A stretch of 64,000 bases of DNA from Malachius bipustulatus (Eukaryota; Arthropoda; Insecta; Coleoptera; Melyridae), in NCBI GenBank assembly GCA_910589415.1, contig OU342630.1, forward strand, positions 52,546,012 through 52,610,011, in the 5' to 3' direction. This document shows positions 41,107 through 52,769 of the stretch, piece by piece. Position 1 is the stretch's first letter, and the number at the start of each line of letters is the position of its first letter. Made by a program: the position numbers and the translations under genes. Below the pieces are notes generated by a model. That model worked only from the letters and a program-made list of their open reading frames with translations. It did no database searches and was not told where the DNA came from.

Positions 41107-41400
41107 TCCATATTTGACCGAATATTGACTCAGCAAAACTTTCTCCTCGGTTCCAGGTAAAGTGCGAAGGGACGACAGCATCCCAAAGGGTCCAATCACC
41201 GGACTGGATCAAATTTACATGTTTAGGACGTCTAGAGAGCTATCTTAGGGCAATAGTTCGAGTGCTCACTCGGCCTATAAAGGCATGCAATACAGAGTCG
41301 TAGCTGTCTCTCCAACTCTTGATATCGTCAGCTGTTATCTCATCTTGGAGACGGAATGTCTCGCATTTCTCTGTGAAACTCTATAAGGAGAGTTTAGAGA
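41107..41400 (-). pseudogene. Eroded reading frame, family unrecognised
   Basis: One minus frame reads FTEKCETFRLQDEITADDIKSWRDSYDSVLHAFIGRVSTRTIALR, a stop, then LSRRPKHVNLIQSGDWTLWDAVVPSHFTWNRGESFAESIFGQIW before another stop. The composition (varied residues, several Trp, long gap between stops, GC-balanced DNA) looks like decayed protein-coding sequence rather than chance. I do not recognise a domain. It could be part of a transposon protein or a host exon. Confidence 0.35.
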
Positions 41401-42506
41401 GCCATTGATGTCTGAGATTAGACAAGGTAACTTAAGCTCTTAGGTTCATGATGACGTAATTTGTAATAATTACATACATATAAGATCGAGTCAAGTTGTT
41501 CATCACACTCTCTCTCTGTCTCTAATTCGCTTTAATTTTGCTGACATTCGACTGAGTTGGTTTATTTTGATTTAGAATAACTTGACTTCCGTGAAAATTA
41601 TCACGTTTCTTCCCTGGTACACTTATTCGATCGAAAAATTTAGTGTCGGAGAATGGCTTGAAAATTTCTTAGCAATATAACACATTACATATTATAAATG
41701 AGTACCACGTATATTACACAATCATTACACAAAATGTAAGTGTATTACACAAAAAACCATTAAGGCCACGGGATATGTTTAGTTTTTCATGAATTTAAAA
41801 AAATTTACAGAATGGACGTCAGTAATTTGAAATGTAATTTTGAATCTCTATTTTTATTTCGCAAAAAGCAAGCGAGATTACATAAAACACGTACATAGAT
41901 ACCGATAGCTTCACAGTCATAGAGTAAATATTATGTTTTTAAAAGGAGCAATTTAGAAGGATAGTTCAATAATTAAATGGGACGAAAAAAAAATCCTGTA
42001 GAAAAAATACAATTTGGTTTGATTTAACTAATAAAACTAGTAGGTACCACTGATTTATATTTTCTGAAACCTCAAAGCATATACCTAACTCATTAAAAAT
42101 AAGCAACAAATCAACGTATAGATATTCATAGTATTGGAATGCATTTTAGATCATATCGACGTTTTTCGGAAATGCTCGTGCATGCAATTTAAGGTATAGG
42201 TATACGAAGCGCATGAGTGCATTTCACAAAGTGCACAAGAGTCTTGAAGGTTTAGATTAATGTGACCAATTCTCTGCCACAGTTGAGTTATTTACCTCAC
42301 TAACTTATCTTAAACAGTTTTCCTACTCCAACTAGATCCGTTCTTTCAATTTTTCAGTGTGCTATTTTCCTTATACCTATTAGTCAAAAATTTTATAACA
42401 ATGAAATAAATACATTTTTTTGTAGATGTTACTATTATTTCTTTTTCGGAACATTTGACCACTCTCGGAGTACGTCTTTTTAAATCATACTAAAACTTTG
42501 TATACA
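41401..42506. other. Non-coding stretch
   Basis: No gene. It includes an ACACTCTCTCTCTGTCTCT microsatellite near 41505 and AT-rich sequence. Confidence 0.35.
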
Positions 42507-42510
42507 ATAT

Positions 42511-43047
42511 TGTTACACTTATAAAATCACTACTAAAGTCTGCAAATGTCTTTATTCTCCTAACACAAATACAACTTGTAACCTCTAAATTTAAATATTC
42601 CGCTGTCCTCCTGTCTCCACTCACAGATAGTACACCACTTGTCTATACTTCACTGAGTCACAATTCACTACCTATATATCATCACTAGCTACTACTGTCT
42701 TACTTTCTCTCTATACTCACTCTCTATACTTCAAACTTCAGATTTCACATCCAAGACACTACTGACTCGTCTCCAGCCATGGCGGTTCTTATATAGTTCC
42801 CTGGCGTGCCGTCGAAACCTCTGGCATGTCGGTAGATACGTTCTCGTAGAATGCGAAGCCATTCTGGTATTTAGTAGCACTCACACTGGCCGTTAATGTG
42901 TCATTCCTGGCATTTGACTGGAACTGGAATTGTCGCGAAATGCCATTTCCATAAATTTCCGTCATACAAATTGAGGAAGTAAACAAACAAGTAAATATAT
43001 CTGGAATTGTTCTTGTTCACGAATAAGGTGGGTTATTTCTCGTTATA
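42511..43047 (-). repeat. 3' LTR of the gypsy element
   Basis: About 537 bp, ending TGT/ACA-like (TGTTACAC at 42511; CTCGTTATA at the other end, where the stub has CTCGTTACA). On the minus strand it contains CTATATAAGAACC as a TATA box (near 42795) and AATAAAG as a polyadenylation signal (near 42552). AAAAGGGGGGCAG just upstream is the polypurine tract. Its first 55 bp recur at 44369-44423. Confidence 0.82.
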
Positions 43048-44060
43048 CTGCCCCCCTTTTATTTTCGAGCGTCTCGCTCGAATGAACTTCGATTTGAAAT
43101 GAAATTCGCGGTCTCCACAGTAGGGTGCCAGACGATTCAAGTGCACTACCTTCATCTTGCACTTTAGGGCACCGCTTCGCTGAATCCGATACACCACGTC
43201 GTTTATTCTTTTGATGATGGTTTAAGGTCCTTCCCAGTATGGCATAAACTTGTGCCATAAACTATTCTCCGTAGTTGGATTATAAAACAAAAACATTATC
43301 TCCTTCTGTGAAGCCGCCGGATCAAGTCGTACCTCGCCTTAATTCGATCGCTGGCCAACTTGATATTCTTCCTGACAAGGGAATGCACTTCCGCCATGGA
43401 GTTTCTCAATTCATCGACATAGTTTGTGATCTTGGATGGAGAACTGCTTGGTGAACTGTAGACCAAGTCACAGGGTAGTCGAATCTCCTTGCAGCCGGTG
43501 TCTGCCCCTTATAGGCTCATGGATCAGCAACAAAGACAGGTACTGGTCCCAGGCTTTCTTATTGTTTCTCACCACCTTCGACAGATGCTCCTATACATTG
43601 CCCAATCAAACCGCTCCACCATACCGTCAGACTGTGGATGGAGAGGTGTAGTCCTTGTCTTGTTTACACATCTCTGCGAAAACTTGGGATGCGAAGTTTC
43701 GTCCTTAATCGGAATGCAACTCTAAAGGTAGGCCAAATCTGCTAATTGAATTATCCACCAAGACTCTGGCAACTGTAGCAGCTTTTTGGTTCGGTATGGC
43801 GTATGCTTCAGGCCACTTGCTGAAATAATCCATGGCAACCAGGAAAAAGCGGTTGCGCTGCTGATTGGAAAACGACCTGCTACGTTTATGGCTATCCTCC
43901 CGAATGGAGCCCGACGTTTTACTGCTTCATAGCACATGTCAGTAGAATCTCTCTCGAACTTTCGCTAGTGTCTTGTTCACCCTGAAGTGAGCTCCTGATG
44001 CACCTCCATGGATCACTTCGAGTATCTTCAGAACTTTACACCTTGGAACCACCAACTTCA
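43048..44060 (-). pseudogene. Gypsy integrase and pol C-terminus, decayed
   Basis: In order on the minus strand: VIHGGASGAHFRVNKTLAKVRERFY (zinc-binding domain, about 44025-43950); APFGRIAINVAGRFPIS and MDYFSKWPEAY (first catalytic Asp, about 43905-43800); LPLELHSDxGRNF (second Asp, about 43735-43690). The region that should carry the catalytic Glu is garbled by a stop and frameshift. The tail NDVVYRIQRSGALKCKMKVVHLNRLAPYCGDREF (about 43215-43110) is typical of Ty3/gypsy pol ends. Multiple stops and frame changes. It once inserted cDNA into the genome; now inactive. Confidence 0.82.
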
Positions 44061-44199
44061 GCAGATCATTTTCGGTTCGCCGGGACTCCCTGGATTATTG
44101 ATTCTGGATTAGTAAGAGAGCAGAACAAGTCCGCTGTACTGAGGTCACAGTTGGCTCATTGTGCTTCCTTCATTCACTGGAGTCCTCACTCCTTTGGCC

Positions 44200-44357
44200 A
44201 TCCCAGGCTCCAGGGCGCCTGGAGGGGCTCCAGAGAGGCCGTTGAGACTGTTGACGCTGTGAATCAAGCATAGCTCCACGTAGGTTGTGGAGTGAAGGAC
44301 AGGGGCACAATATATGTTCCATAGTCTCTTCCTCTTCGTAACATGGCCTGCATCATG
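44200..44357 (-). pseudogene. Fragment resembling the Cys/His tail of a LINE ORF2
   Basis: The minus frame reads CRPCYEEEETMEHILCPCPSLHNLRGAML before running into low-similarity sequence and a stop near 44200. The CX2C...HX3C pattern after an acidic EEEET run is typical of the end of non-LTR ORF2 proteins with RNase H, not of gypsy pol. It sits between the 5' LTR stub and the integrase, so the gypsy copy is a chimera. Confidence 0.5.
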
Positions 44358-44368
44358 GGTCAGGGTAT

Positions 44369-44423
44369 AAATGTATCTGGAATTGTTCTTGTTCGCGAAT
44401 AAGGTGGGTTATTACTCGTTACA
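44369..44423 (-). repeat. 5' LTR stub of the gypsy element
   Basis: TGTAACGAGTAATAACCCACC... matches the start of the 3' LTR (43047 downward) for about 55 bp with few differences, then the similarity ends abruptly. Confidence 0.8.
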
Positions 44424-44547
44424 ATATGTTGTCGTACAAAATTGCTATCAATATATTTACAATAAACTTCAGTTAAGCGATGGAAGAATATAAAATAAAC
44501 GTAAAATTTGTCTACCACGTTATTGTATGCAGAAATTTAATAATAAT

Positions 44548-45614
44548 TTTTTCCTACGACCACTATACAAAACACTACTTTGCGCATCGTTTTTTGTGCG
44601 CAAACTAGCAGATTTCTCACGTATCCAAAACTGTGCGACAAAGTGACATAACGCATAGCCAAAAATCATTTCCGTACAGTTTTATATTAATGTAAACAAT
44701 AGTGATGGGCGGTAACTGAGAACTCAACTGTTACTTATTGTTAATGGAATAACTATTCATTTAAAGCTTCAAGGTAATAAAATAAACACAAATGGGATAA
44801 CATAGGACCCGACAAGACTATAAAATATACTCATTATTCTCTTGTGGCAGTAATTATTAAAATTTACGAGTTGATCGCTAATAACAGCATTCGTAGCGTT
44901 CAAATCAAATTCACGAACGTGATCGTGAAAATAACTCGCACACCTCTACTAACTTCTATCGACGACGCACAGCGCCTGCGTTGTGTAGAAGTTGCATATC
45001 AATGATATACTAACCTCTCTTAAATCATTGTTATTATCTACCACGTCTCCACGCTCACGTCACTTATTTTTAGTTTATACGGAGTCTAATAATAAATAAT
45101 AATAATATTGTCGGTAGAATTCAATGATTTTACAGTATATAATAGTAATAATAAAAAGTCATTGGTAGAATTAAAAATAATACCTACCTAGGTAGGTAGT
45201 CTGAAAAAATAAACTTTAGTTAGGTACCTATCATTATAATGGATTGTAATTCCTCTGAATCTGAAGCAGAAAATACACCACCTGAAGTCAGAAAACAAGC
45301 AGGTTTGTGTTCTTTGAATTTGCTACCTGTAGTTTCGAGAGAAAAATACGAATCTGCTTATAAACATTTCATAAATTGGAGAAAAGGTCATAAAAGCAGA
45401 GCATTGTCAGAAAAAATAATTTAGGTATGTGTTAAATTTGTTAAATAATTAATCTGTTAAATTGTGGTCGTAGGAAAAGTACTGTGTGAAGCACGTGCGG
45501 AAAAGAAATTTCACACTCGTGTGAATTGTGACACTCAACTTCGTCTCGTGTCACAATTGTTTCACACTCGTGAGAAATTTTCTCTTTTCCGCACTTGTTT
45601 CACAATATACTATT
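44548..45614 (+). mobile_element. Copy C of the element carrying a recombinase-like exon
   Basis: About 1.07 kb, near-identical to copy B (21617-22578). It has the inverted TTTTCCTACGACCAC (44549) and GTGGTCGTAGGAAAA (45463-45477) and a long near-perfect terminal hairpin (45490-45600). There CACACTCGTG and TTGTGACAC face their complements around the loop TCAACTTCGTCTC. It has a 34-bp insertion near 45000 relative to B. The hairpin at one end beyond an internal inverted pair is reminiscent of elements mobilised without ordinary terminal inverted repeats. Confidence 0.78.
45239..45424 (+). CDS. Tyrosine-recombinase-like N-terminal exon (61 codons)
   Basis: The frame starts at ATG 45239 and encodes an acidic, Ser-rich start (MDCNSSESEAENTPPEVRKQ). 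It continues with LPVVSREKYESAYKHFINWRKG and LSEKII, then TAG. The second part resembles the SAM-like N-terminal helical domain of tyrosine-recombinase-like (Crypton-type) proteins widespread in insects, where the sequence would continue to a second helix and later the catalytic domain. The stop overlaps TTTAG|GTATGT, a textbook 5' splice site, so the source was probably the first coding exon of an intron-containing gene. By itself it has no catalytic residues. Recognition is from memory. Confidence 0.5.
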   Translation: MDCNSSESEAENTPPEVRKQAGLCSLNLLPVVSREKYESAYKHFINWRKGHKSRALSEKII

Positions 45615-48600
45615 ACGCTATTTTGTGATAGAAATCAAAGTTACCTAAACCCTAAACAGTTGAAGCATAGATTTGTAAAAAGTTTGAGCCAGCCTTCTTT
45701 CCCCGCCCATTAGTAGAGGCCGGTTGTGCTCAGTAGATTTTGATGATTTCTTCTGCTGGTACTGAGGAAAACAAAACCGTATATTACATACAAGATAGAC
45801 ACTCGAGGGTCCTATAACAATATACGGAATTTGAGTAATTAATGAAAATTTGCAAGGGCGATTAAATTTCTCGTCACGCAGAAGCAATTTGATCATACGT
45901 CTCACTCTGAGTGAACTTATCATAGGAATACTGATATTATGTGAGTAAATAAAGCCTTTCCGTTCGAATAAAACTTAGCGCCGACTATAAATATATGTAA
46001 CATTTGTCCCGCATGGAATGTTTATTTTAAGTTCCGTTCACAAACAATACAGTTGCAAATTAGATTATTTTCTGTTTACTTTTAGATGAAATACCGAACA
46101 ATATTATTGTAATAACTAACAGAGGCATTTGAGAGAAACCGTCCATATTCTAAATTAATTCCCTGCATTGCCGATATACATTGTTTATTAAACCATGTAC
46201 GCATGCTTAGGGGGGGCTTAATTATGAAATTCAGCTATTGGTGTAATAGATCCATTACAAATTGCCTCATCATTTATAACTACCTACTTGACGTTGTACA
46301 GGGTGCATGGTTCATCACTTATGTCCACCCAAGAAATAGAGGTTATTATAAAGAAGAGAAACTGAAATTTTCAGGATTCATGTAATTGAAAATGAAATAC
46401 CTATAAATAATAATATGCACGCTGCCCTATTTAAAATTTAAAACTTGGTCTTATTCTTGGCTCATGCTTTATATTATATTCCTAGATTGACGAAGGTGTA
46501 CTTCTCGTATTAGCTACATTTTTTTTTACTTTTTCCATCAGACAATTTTCAATAAAATCGTTCACCCCGTATGTTAGATAAAAGCATTATTCCATATACA
46601 TGTAGGACATTTATTATATATTCAAGAATTTCTCATGGCTTTACAAGTCCGAAATCGAGAAAAAAATTCAAAATATCTTTGATATTTCAGATTTCCACAT
46701 TTTTAAAACCACGAAAAATGAGATACACCGCAATCCCAGAACGTTTTATAAATGTGTGAACAGCAAAATGCCAATAGAAAATACATGAAATGATAGAATG
46801 CGACGTGATAGACAGCATATTTCCGATAAACATTTCATTTGATGGTCGGAACAGGAGATTTATTGCCGGTTATACCTGTCTAGAAAGGCACATCATCTCC
46901 GGGCTGTGTGTCAGCCGTCACCCTGCGTGTCGAGACACAAAGGGAAATCCCCCAGGGATGCTAACGTAAATATTTAACCGTCCCGCGCATTGCGGTCCAC
47001 TTCTCTTATTAATAACCGGGGAGGTAGGGGGTAAAATCTGCTTCGGTATCAGGTCGCATTCAGGAGCCATAAATTCAGTTCACATTAGAGAAGTGTAAAA
47101 TTTAATTTGGAGCCGGGCCAAGTGGGATAAAGTGAAACGCTAGAAGACATCTTGCCATTTTTCATTGAGATTCTCTCAGTCTCTTATGCATAAAAGACAG
47201 ACGCGCGTTAAAATTGCATTTCGTTTTTTGAATTTAATATTCTAAGATAAATTCAAAAGTCGTCGGAATTTCATGTAAAAAAAAGTCATAAAACTGATAT
47301 CGAAATAAAAAAGTCTGTCATGATTTTAAGCGCCTTTCGAGGAAAGAAAAGAAAATATTATCATTAGATAAGGAATGTAATCTTAACAACTAAGATTATT
47401 TCAACTAAAATCTCGAATATTTTTCTTTCCCTCGCAAGCTATTGAATTAAGTTGGCCTCGCAAGATTGGAGCGGCTATACACTTTCAATTATTACAAGGC
47501 AGGCATGATATTATTCTCATGCCTGCCGCCATGCGTGCCGCTTCCAGAAGAATCTAGTTGACAGGTGACAGATCGGGGTGGTGGATGTCAGAGACCGTTT
47601 ATGAATATTGCTACCGCAATTTTTCGCGTAATTTAATGACGACGAGAAAGGAAATGGGGTAATTTTTTTACAAGCAACGGCCCCCGCTATCAGAGCTCGC
47701 AACCAGAGTGCGGGTCTAGATGTGTGTGTCGCTTCGCGTCCGAGACGAGTGATGCATGCTCGTCATCAGATACGGGGGAAAACGGGGGAACTGGGAGGAT
47801 GAGCTCGTATGAAAAAATATAAAGGACACTACAGTGAGCTTTATACATCGTTTGGGACAAAAGAGACTAGTGACAGATGTCCAGAGTTTATAGAAATAGG
47901 AAATCTTTTTTACTGTTGTAAAAATTGAAGAAAAATATGGAACTGAAATAATTATTTATGTAATCGGCATTTTTCTAACTTTTTTAAATAATCTTCAAGG
48001 ATGGGGCTGGTTGACGAGTTTAATGGTAAGAATCTTCTAGCCTGAACTACGATAAAAAAAAAAGAACTGACAAATTTATCATTTACTATAGCCATTTCAA
48101 TGAGATATTCTGCAACCCCTCTTCTTAGCCACTTAACTTTTCCCATAACATATCATCTCCAACATGAACTGATCAAAAGTTTCACATTCCATATTCACAA
48201 GATTCGCTGGAATGATGTGACAAGCAACTAAAGTTTCCTCCAGGAGAACGAAATATTCTGTCTGAGAGCTCCACTCATAGATACTGGGTGATACATCTGC
48301 GACGCTTAATATAATAATGTCCTGGTTTTGAGGGCAAATGTAATATGGTATCGAGATAAAATGTCTTTGAAGTTACACCTAACATATGCAACACGTTGTC
48401 TGCGTTTCTATCTCCGGGATGAGATTCCTAAGCTTTCCAGTGGATGTGTATTACAAGAGTGCCAGGATATAGATATGTATGTAGAGTTTATTTCTACCTC
48501 TATCTCTATAATACAGACAATGCAATGTACTGTTGATGGAGATACCAAAAGAGGTATATTTCGCATTTTTAATAAAATTCTGCTCTGCTTTCTGCGTGGA

Positions 48601-49670
48601 TAACCTTGTAGATTAAATTTTACAGACAGTAGAAAAATTTAATTATTGTGTCATTTCCAGCAGAAACACAGTTGAGTTTATATGAAAAATATAAAAAACG
48701 CTAGAATAAATCTTCTTCAACGTACAATTAAAAGTTACGAACTATTAAAAGATTTCTAGTTTTTACTTACGATCTTTGAAGTGAAGTTTTCTTCCAATTA
48801 TCTGAGGAAATCAGTAATACTGGTAATTATTAAATGTAGGTATATTTTTTAATGGATATCCTGCCCTTGTATAAATGACTCAATACTGGAAACAAATAAT
48901 TATTGTAACATTACTTTTGGGTGTAAAATTATCATAAAAATTTCTAATCAAAGCCATTTCGTTAACATTCTAATTTTTTTCTAATTTTGTATTTCTATAG
49001 TGGTTCCTGACACCAACTGAGTATCTTTATCAATTATTGGGCTATATTTTCCAACTTCTAAGAAGCTACTAGCTTGTTTTCCTATATATCAGCCAATTAA
49101 GGAAATTTTCTTCTATTTTAAAGATGAAGCCAGGCATCTGGCTTCATCTTGGGGATATAAGTTCGTTGGGGATATAAGTTCGTATATCCACTCATATTAT
49201 TGTCTATTGTTTCAAGAACATTATGACCAACTACTCATTTGCTTAAAAATATAAAAAGCGTCATTAATATCATTAGTATTCAACCTTTTTTTGAAGACTA
49301 GTTATTTCTTGAAGAAACAATAGAGCATTATTACATGAGATGCGTCAATTGAATAGACAAATAGGTTTTATTGTACTTGCCCCTGTTGTTTTGATATTGT
49401 GCTTTTCACGTAAGATGGCCAGGGCCGACGTCACTATTAATAAAGTAAAGTAAAAAGAAATAAAGTTAAGTGAAATAATTCAGCTCAGCATGAATGAATA
49501 GGAAATTTTCTTATTTAAAAAGCTGTAGGTACAGAAATGTGACTCAGATCAACTTCTTATAGGCACTTCGAAGCTGCCAAAGTTATTAAATTGTTCAAGT
49601 AAAACACCCTGGTCGGCTATGTGGTGGATTATTTCTCGCTCCGAATTTTTGGGAAATTTCTATACAATTT
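45615..49670. other. Long non-coding stretch with GC-balanced islands
   Basis: No gene is supported. GC-balanced islands lie at 46850-47150 and 47500-47790. A TACAGGGTGCATGG string at 46297 and CACCCCGTATG at 46563 could be the ends of a small degenerate TA-type element. The 91-codon frame at 48328-48603 has no known domain. Confidence 0.35.
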
Positions 49671-50516
49671 CAGTGTGTGTCACAGGCATGGTACACCCCC
49701 TTTTTTTTCTTAATTTTTTGAAGATAATTTTTTGAAATTTGGTACGTCGCATTATTCTCTATAGAGCGCACTTTTTAGCAGAAAATGGAATTTTTTCCCA
49801 CATCCGGTTTTTCCGGAAATGTAACCAACTTTTTTTTTTAAATAGGACACCCTATATATTATTATATTTTTGGATTCTATACATTTGTACGAATCCAACA
49901 ATACCACATAAGTACCATTTTAAATGTCAAATTTGTTTTTATTTAATTTTTTATTTTTCAATTATAGTGTGCAATGACTTCAGTTGTGTTCGTCACAGAT
50001 GCAAAATGGGTACATCAAAATGTCCCTTATTGGAAGTAGTAGTAGATGGTACCTCGGTACCAATATGGTACCATTTGAAAAAAATGAATTCAGCTCAAAA
50101 AATCATTCCGGTGCGCATAATTTATCCATAAATCACTTAATTTAGTACTTTGAACAAAAATTCGATTTTTCTAGCATTAGATGATCCAATTGAAGTAAAA
50201 CGAAATAGTCATGGCACACTATAATTATTGAGAAATAAAAAATTAAATAAAAATAAATTTGACATTTAAAATGGTACTTATATGGTATTTTTGGATTTTT
50301 ACAAATGTATAGAATCCAAAAATATAATAATATATAGGGTGTCCCATTTAAAAATAAAAAATTGGTTACATTTACAAAAAACCGGATGTGGGAAAAAACT
50401 CCACTTTCTGCTAAAAAGTGCGCTCTATCGAGAATATTCGACGTACCAAATTTCAAAAAATTATCTCCAAAAATAAAGAAAAAAAAGGGGGTGTACCATG
50501 CCTGTGACACACACTG
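49671..50516. mobile_element. 846-bp palindromic element
   Basis: The left arm starts CAGTGTGTGTCACAGGCATGG (49671) and the right arm ends with its complement, CCATGCCTGTGACACACACTG (50516). Arms of about 320 bp align throughout, including ACATCCGG and AATAGGACACCCTATATATT blocks. The spacer is 49990-50200. The right end is followed by TATA; the left flank is disturbed. Frames on both strands across the arms are hairpin artefacts. Confidence 0.88.
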
Positions 50517-52011
50517 TATAGGAAGAAAGCGTATTTGCGTTAAAAATGGTCGATTTAAGCAAAAAACATTCTTGCGCATTAAAGGCAGAAATAGTGTATT
50601 TTATCCCACCTTTTTTTTTAAAATTGGCTTTCTAAAATATTTTTTGATCATATAATCAGCTGCAGTGTGAAAATATCATTTTAATTCCTGTGAAAACGTG
50701 CAATAAAATAGATATGGAATTTTAGCACGTTTGCCCCTTTTTCTATGCACGCCACTGGGTGCCTAATTTTAGAAATGCATTTTCCTACACTACCTTGAAA
50801 TTCGAAAGCAGACAGCATTTTGAAAATCGAAAATTTGAAATTTTAGAGAAATAACCATCATATAAAAAATTTAAAAATATCTCCACCAATTTTATTATTT
50901 GCGTCTGAAATTTTTGAACATTAAAGGCTGTCTAATGTAAAAGACTTAGTTCAATTCCTCTGAAAATTTTTAAAAGTTGTTATAGAAATTGTGCCATTTT
51001 TACCCTTTTCCTATCCACGCCACTGGCTTATTAATAGAAATAATGAAAATTTTGTTGCATTAACTCAAATTTCAAATAATTTTCTTCCGATCTTGTGAAT
51101 TTAGTTTCAAAGTTTTTTTGCCATCTTGCTTATAGAGGAGTTAAAAAAATAGCCAATGCTCTTATGCACTTTGTTGCTTAAATCTACAATCCATCTTAAG
51201 TTATTCCTGATCGAAAGAGGAAAAAAAATATTTTTTGGTTTCCCCAAAATATAAAATATACATCAACTGCTTGCAATTTTTTTTTCTACTGAACGGTGTA
51301 AAATTCCAACGTGGCCGTAAAATATAAGTAAAAGTTGAGTGTAATCATACTACATCGCTTTGAATTTTCTTGACAAAATCAGTTTCAAAATTTAAGAACC
51401 TTGTTTTGTACAGAGTGAATTGTTAACGGAAGTAAAAACTGCAAATTGTGTGATGTGGGCTTTCACGGCTTCAATTGAAATAAAAGTTGATTCCGAGATG
51501 TTTTGCCGTGGTCCATTGAGATTTGCTCCGAATGTTTCGTCTACAACTGCGGTTGACATTATCAGAGAGGTTACATTGTGCACAAGTGCACAGTGTTCAC
51601 TGATAACTGACTGCCCGGCAGGAATAGGGTGATGGTCTGATGACGTCATACTGTATGAAGTCATCCAAATATGTATATCCGAATCTGCAATAAAAAATAA
51701 GGGTTCCTAACCAAAATTTTAAATTTACCCACCTTCATAGAGGGGGGACAGTTTCCTGCGTATTTTTACCAGTAACATGAGAATCTGCAATAAAAAATTG
51801 ATTCTCATCTAGGATTCTAAAGTTGCTGTCACCCATCCCTCGGTGGTGGGGGTTGGTTGGTTGAGTTTGATATCATTGGATGGCCCCCTTCTAGACGTCT
51901 TCCACTTTTCGATCTAAAAGTAGTTTTTTGCGTAGTTTTTCATATAAATATTTGAATGTTTTCAGATTATTTCAAAATTATAAATTAAGTCAATTAATGT
52001 AAATTCAACAT
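50517..52011. other. AT-rich non-coding stretch
   Basis: No gene. A 90-codon frame at 51392-51664 (minus) overlaps a plus frame and is unrecognised. GAATCTGCAATAAAAAAT occurs twice about 98 bp apart near 51683 and 51781. Confidence 0.35.
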
Positions 52012-52769
52012 ACAATATTATTTTTCATTCTCCCCTTTACGAAATTGAAACTTTCTGTCTTGATAAGACAACCGAAAGCGAAAGTAAAACATCCTAAGGT
52101 GATAGGTTGCTAGGTGGTTGCTAGCTATGAAAAACTTGAAAAATGTAAATAACTATTACATTACAAGCTACGAAAGTTCACTTTTCGGTGTGAGGTCTTT
52201 TGAATATTTAAAAACTCCGAGCACCTGAAAGAGCTTTCGTAGCGTGTAATGTATTAAACTTTTCATTCTCCCCTTGCCATATTGAACCACGGATTAAGAA
52301 GAAATGAGTAAAATAATACGATTCAGTGATAACAATGGAATTATTATAAGATGCCATGTTTTTAACATTACCATAGTAACGATAGTTTTAAGTTATTGAT
52401 TTATGACACTGTCAAGTTTAAAACTCTGTACCGCTATAATTTCAGAATCTTTGATCGTAGTTTAGTTCAAAATGAATTTCATTCAAGAAGCTGCAAATTC
52501 CAGTAAATCTTTCTGGAACATACAATAATAATTATTTGTATGTTCCAGAAAGATTTACTGGAATTTTTATTGTAGTTTTACATTTAATTTTCCATCTAAA
52601 TAAGCGTTAATCAAACTGACATTTCTACTTTTTTGTCCAGGCCACGAAAGTTTTTCATAGCTAGCAACCACCTAGCAACCTATCACCTACGATGTTTTAC
52701 TTTCGCTTTCGGTTGTCTTATCAAGACAGAAAGTTACACTTTCGTAAAGGGGAGAATGAAAATAACTAT
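52012..52769. mobile_element. Nested palindromic element
   Basis: The outer arms (52012-52135 and 52650-52769) share TTCATTCTCCCCTTTACG, GACAACCGAAAGCGAAAGT and GGTTGCTAGGTGGTTGCTAG in inverted orientation. Part of the arm start, TTTCATTCTCCCCTTGCC, recurs at about 52260. A perfect 30-bp-stem hairpin is embedded at 52495-52566. No coding frame. Confidence 0.8.
52495..52566. repeat. Perfect 30-bp stem, 12-nt loop hairpin
   Basis: 52495-52524 is the exact reverse complement of 52537-52566; the loop is ATAATAATTATT. Absence of any mismatch, while the surrounding palindrome is diverged, implies recent formation or ongoing correction. Confidence 0.9.

Larger units (their letters stand above)
42511..44423 (-). 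mobile_element. Rearranged Ty3/gypsy retrotransposon
   Basis: Minus-strand order: a 55-bp stub of the 5' LTR (44423-44369), a foreign-looking segment, integrase remnants, a purine-rich tract and a complete 3' LTR (43047-42511). ATAT flanks both ends (42507-42510 and 44424-44427), consistent with the 4-5 bp duplication made by LTR integrases. So the outer ends are the original insertion boundaries and the losses happened afterwards. Confidence 0.8.

Noticed and set aside
43436..43725. Plus-strand frames in the gypsy region
   Set aside because: Antisense to decayed integrase whose motifs are readable on the minus strand.
48328..48603. 91-codon plus frame
   Set aside because: No recognisable domain; composition like the surrounding non-coding DNA.
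49739..50655. Overlapping frames of 97-145 codons on both strands
   Set aside because: They repeat the same sequence in mirror orientation because the region is a palindrome; no domain is present.
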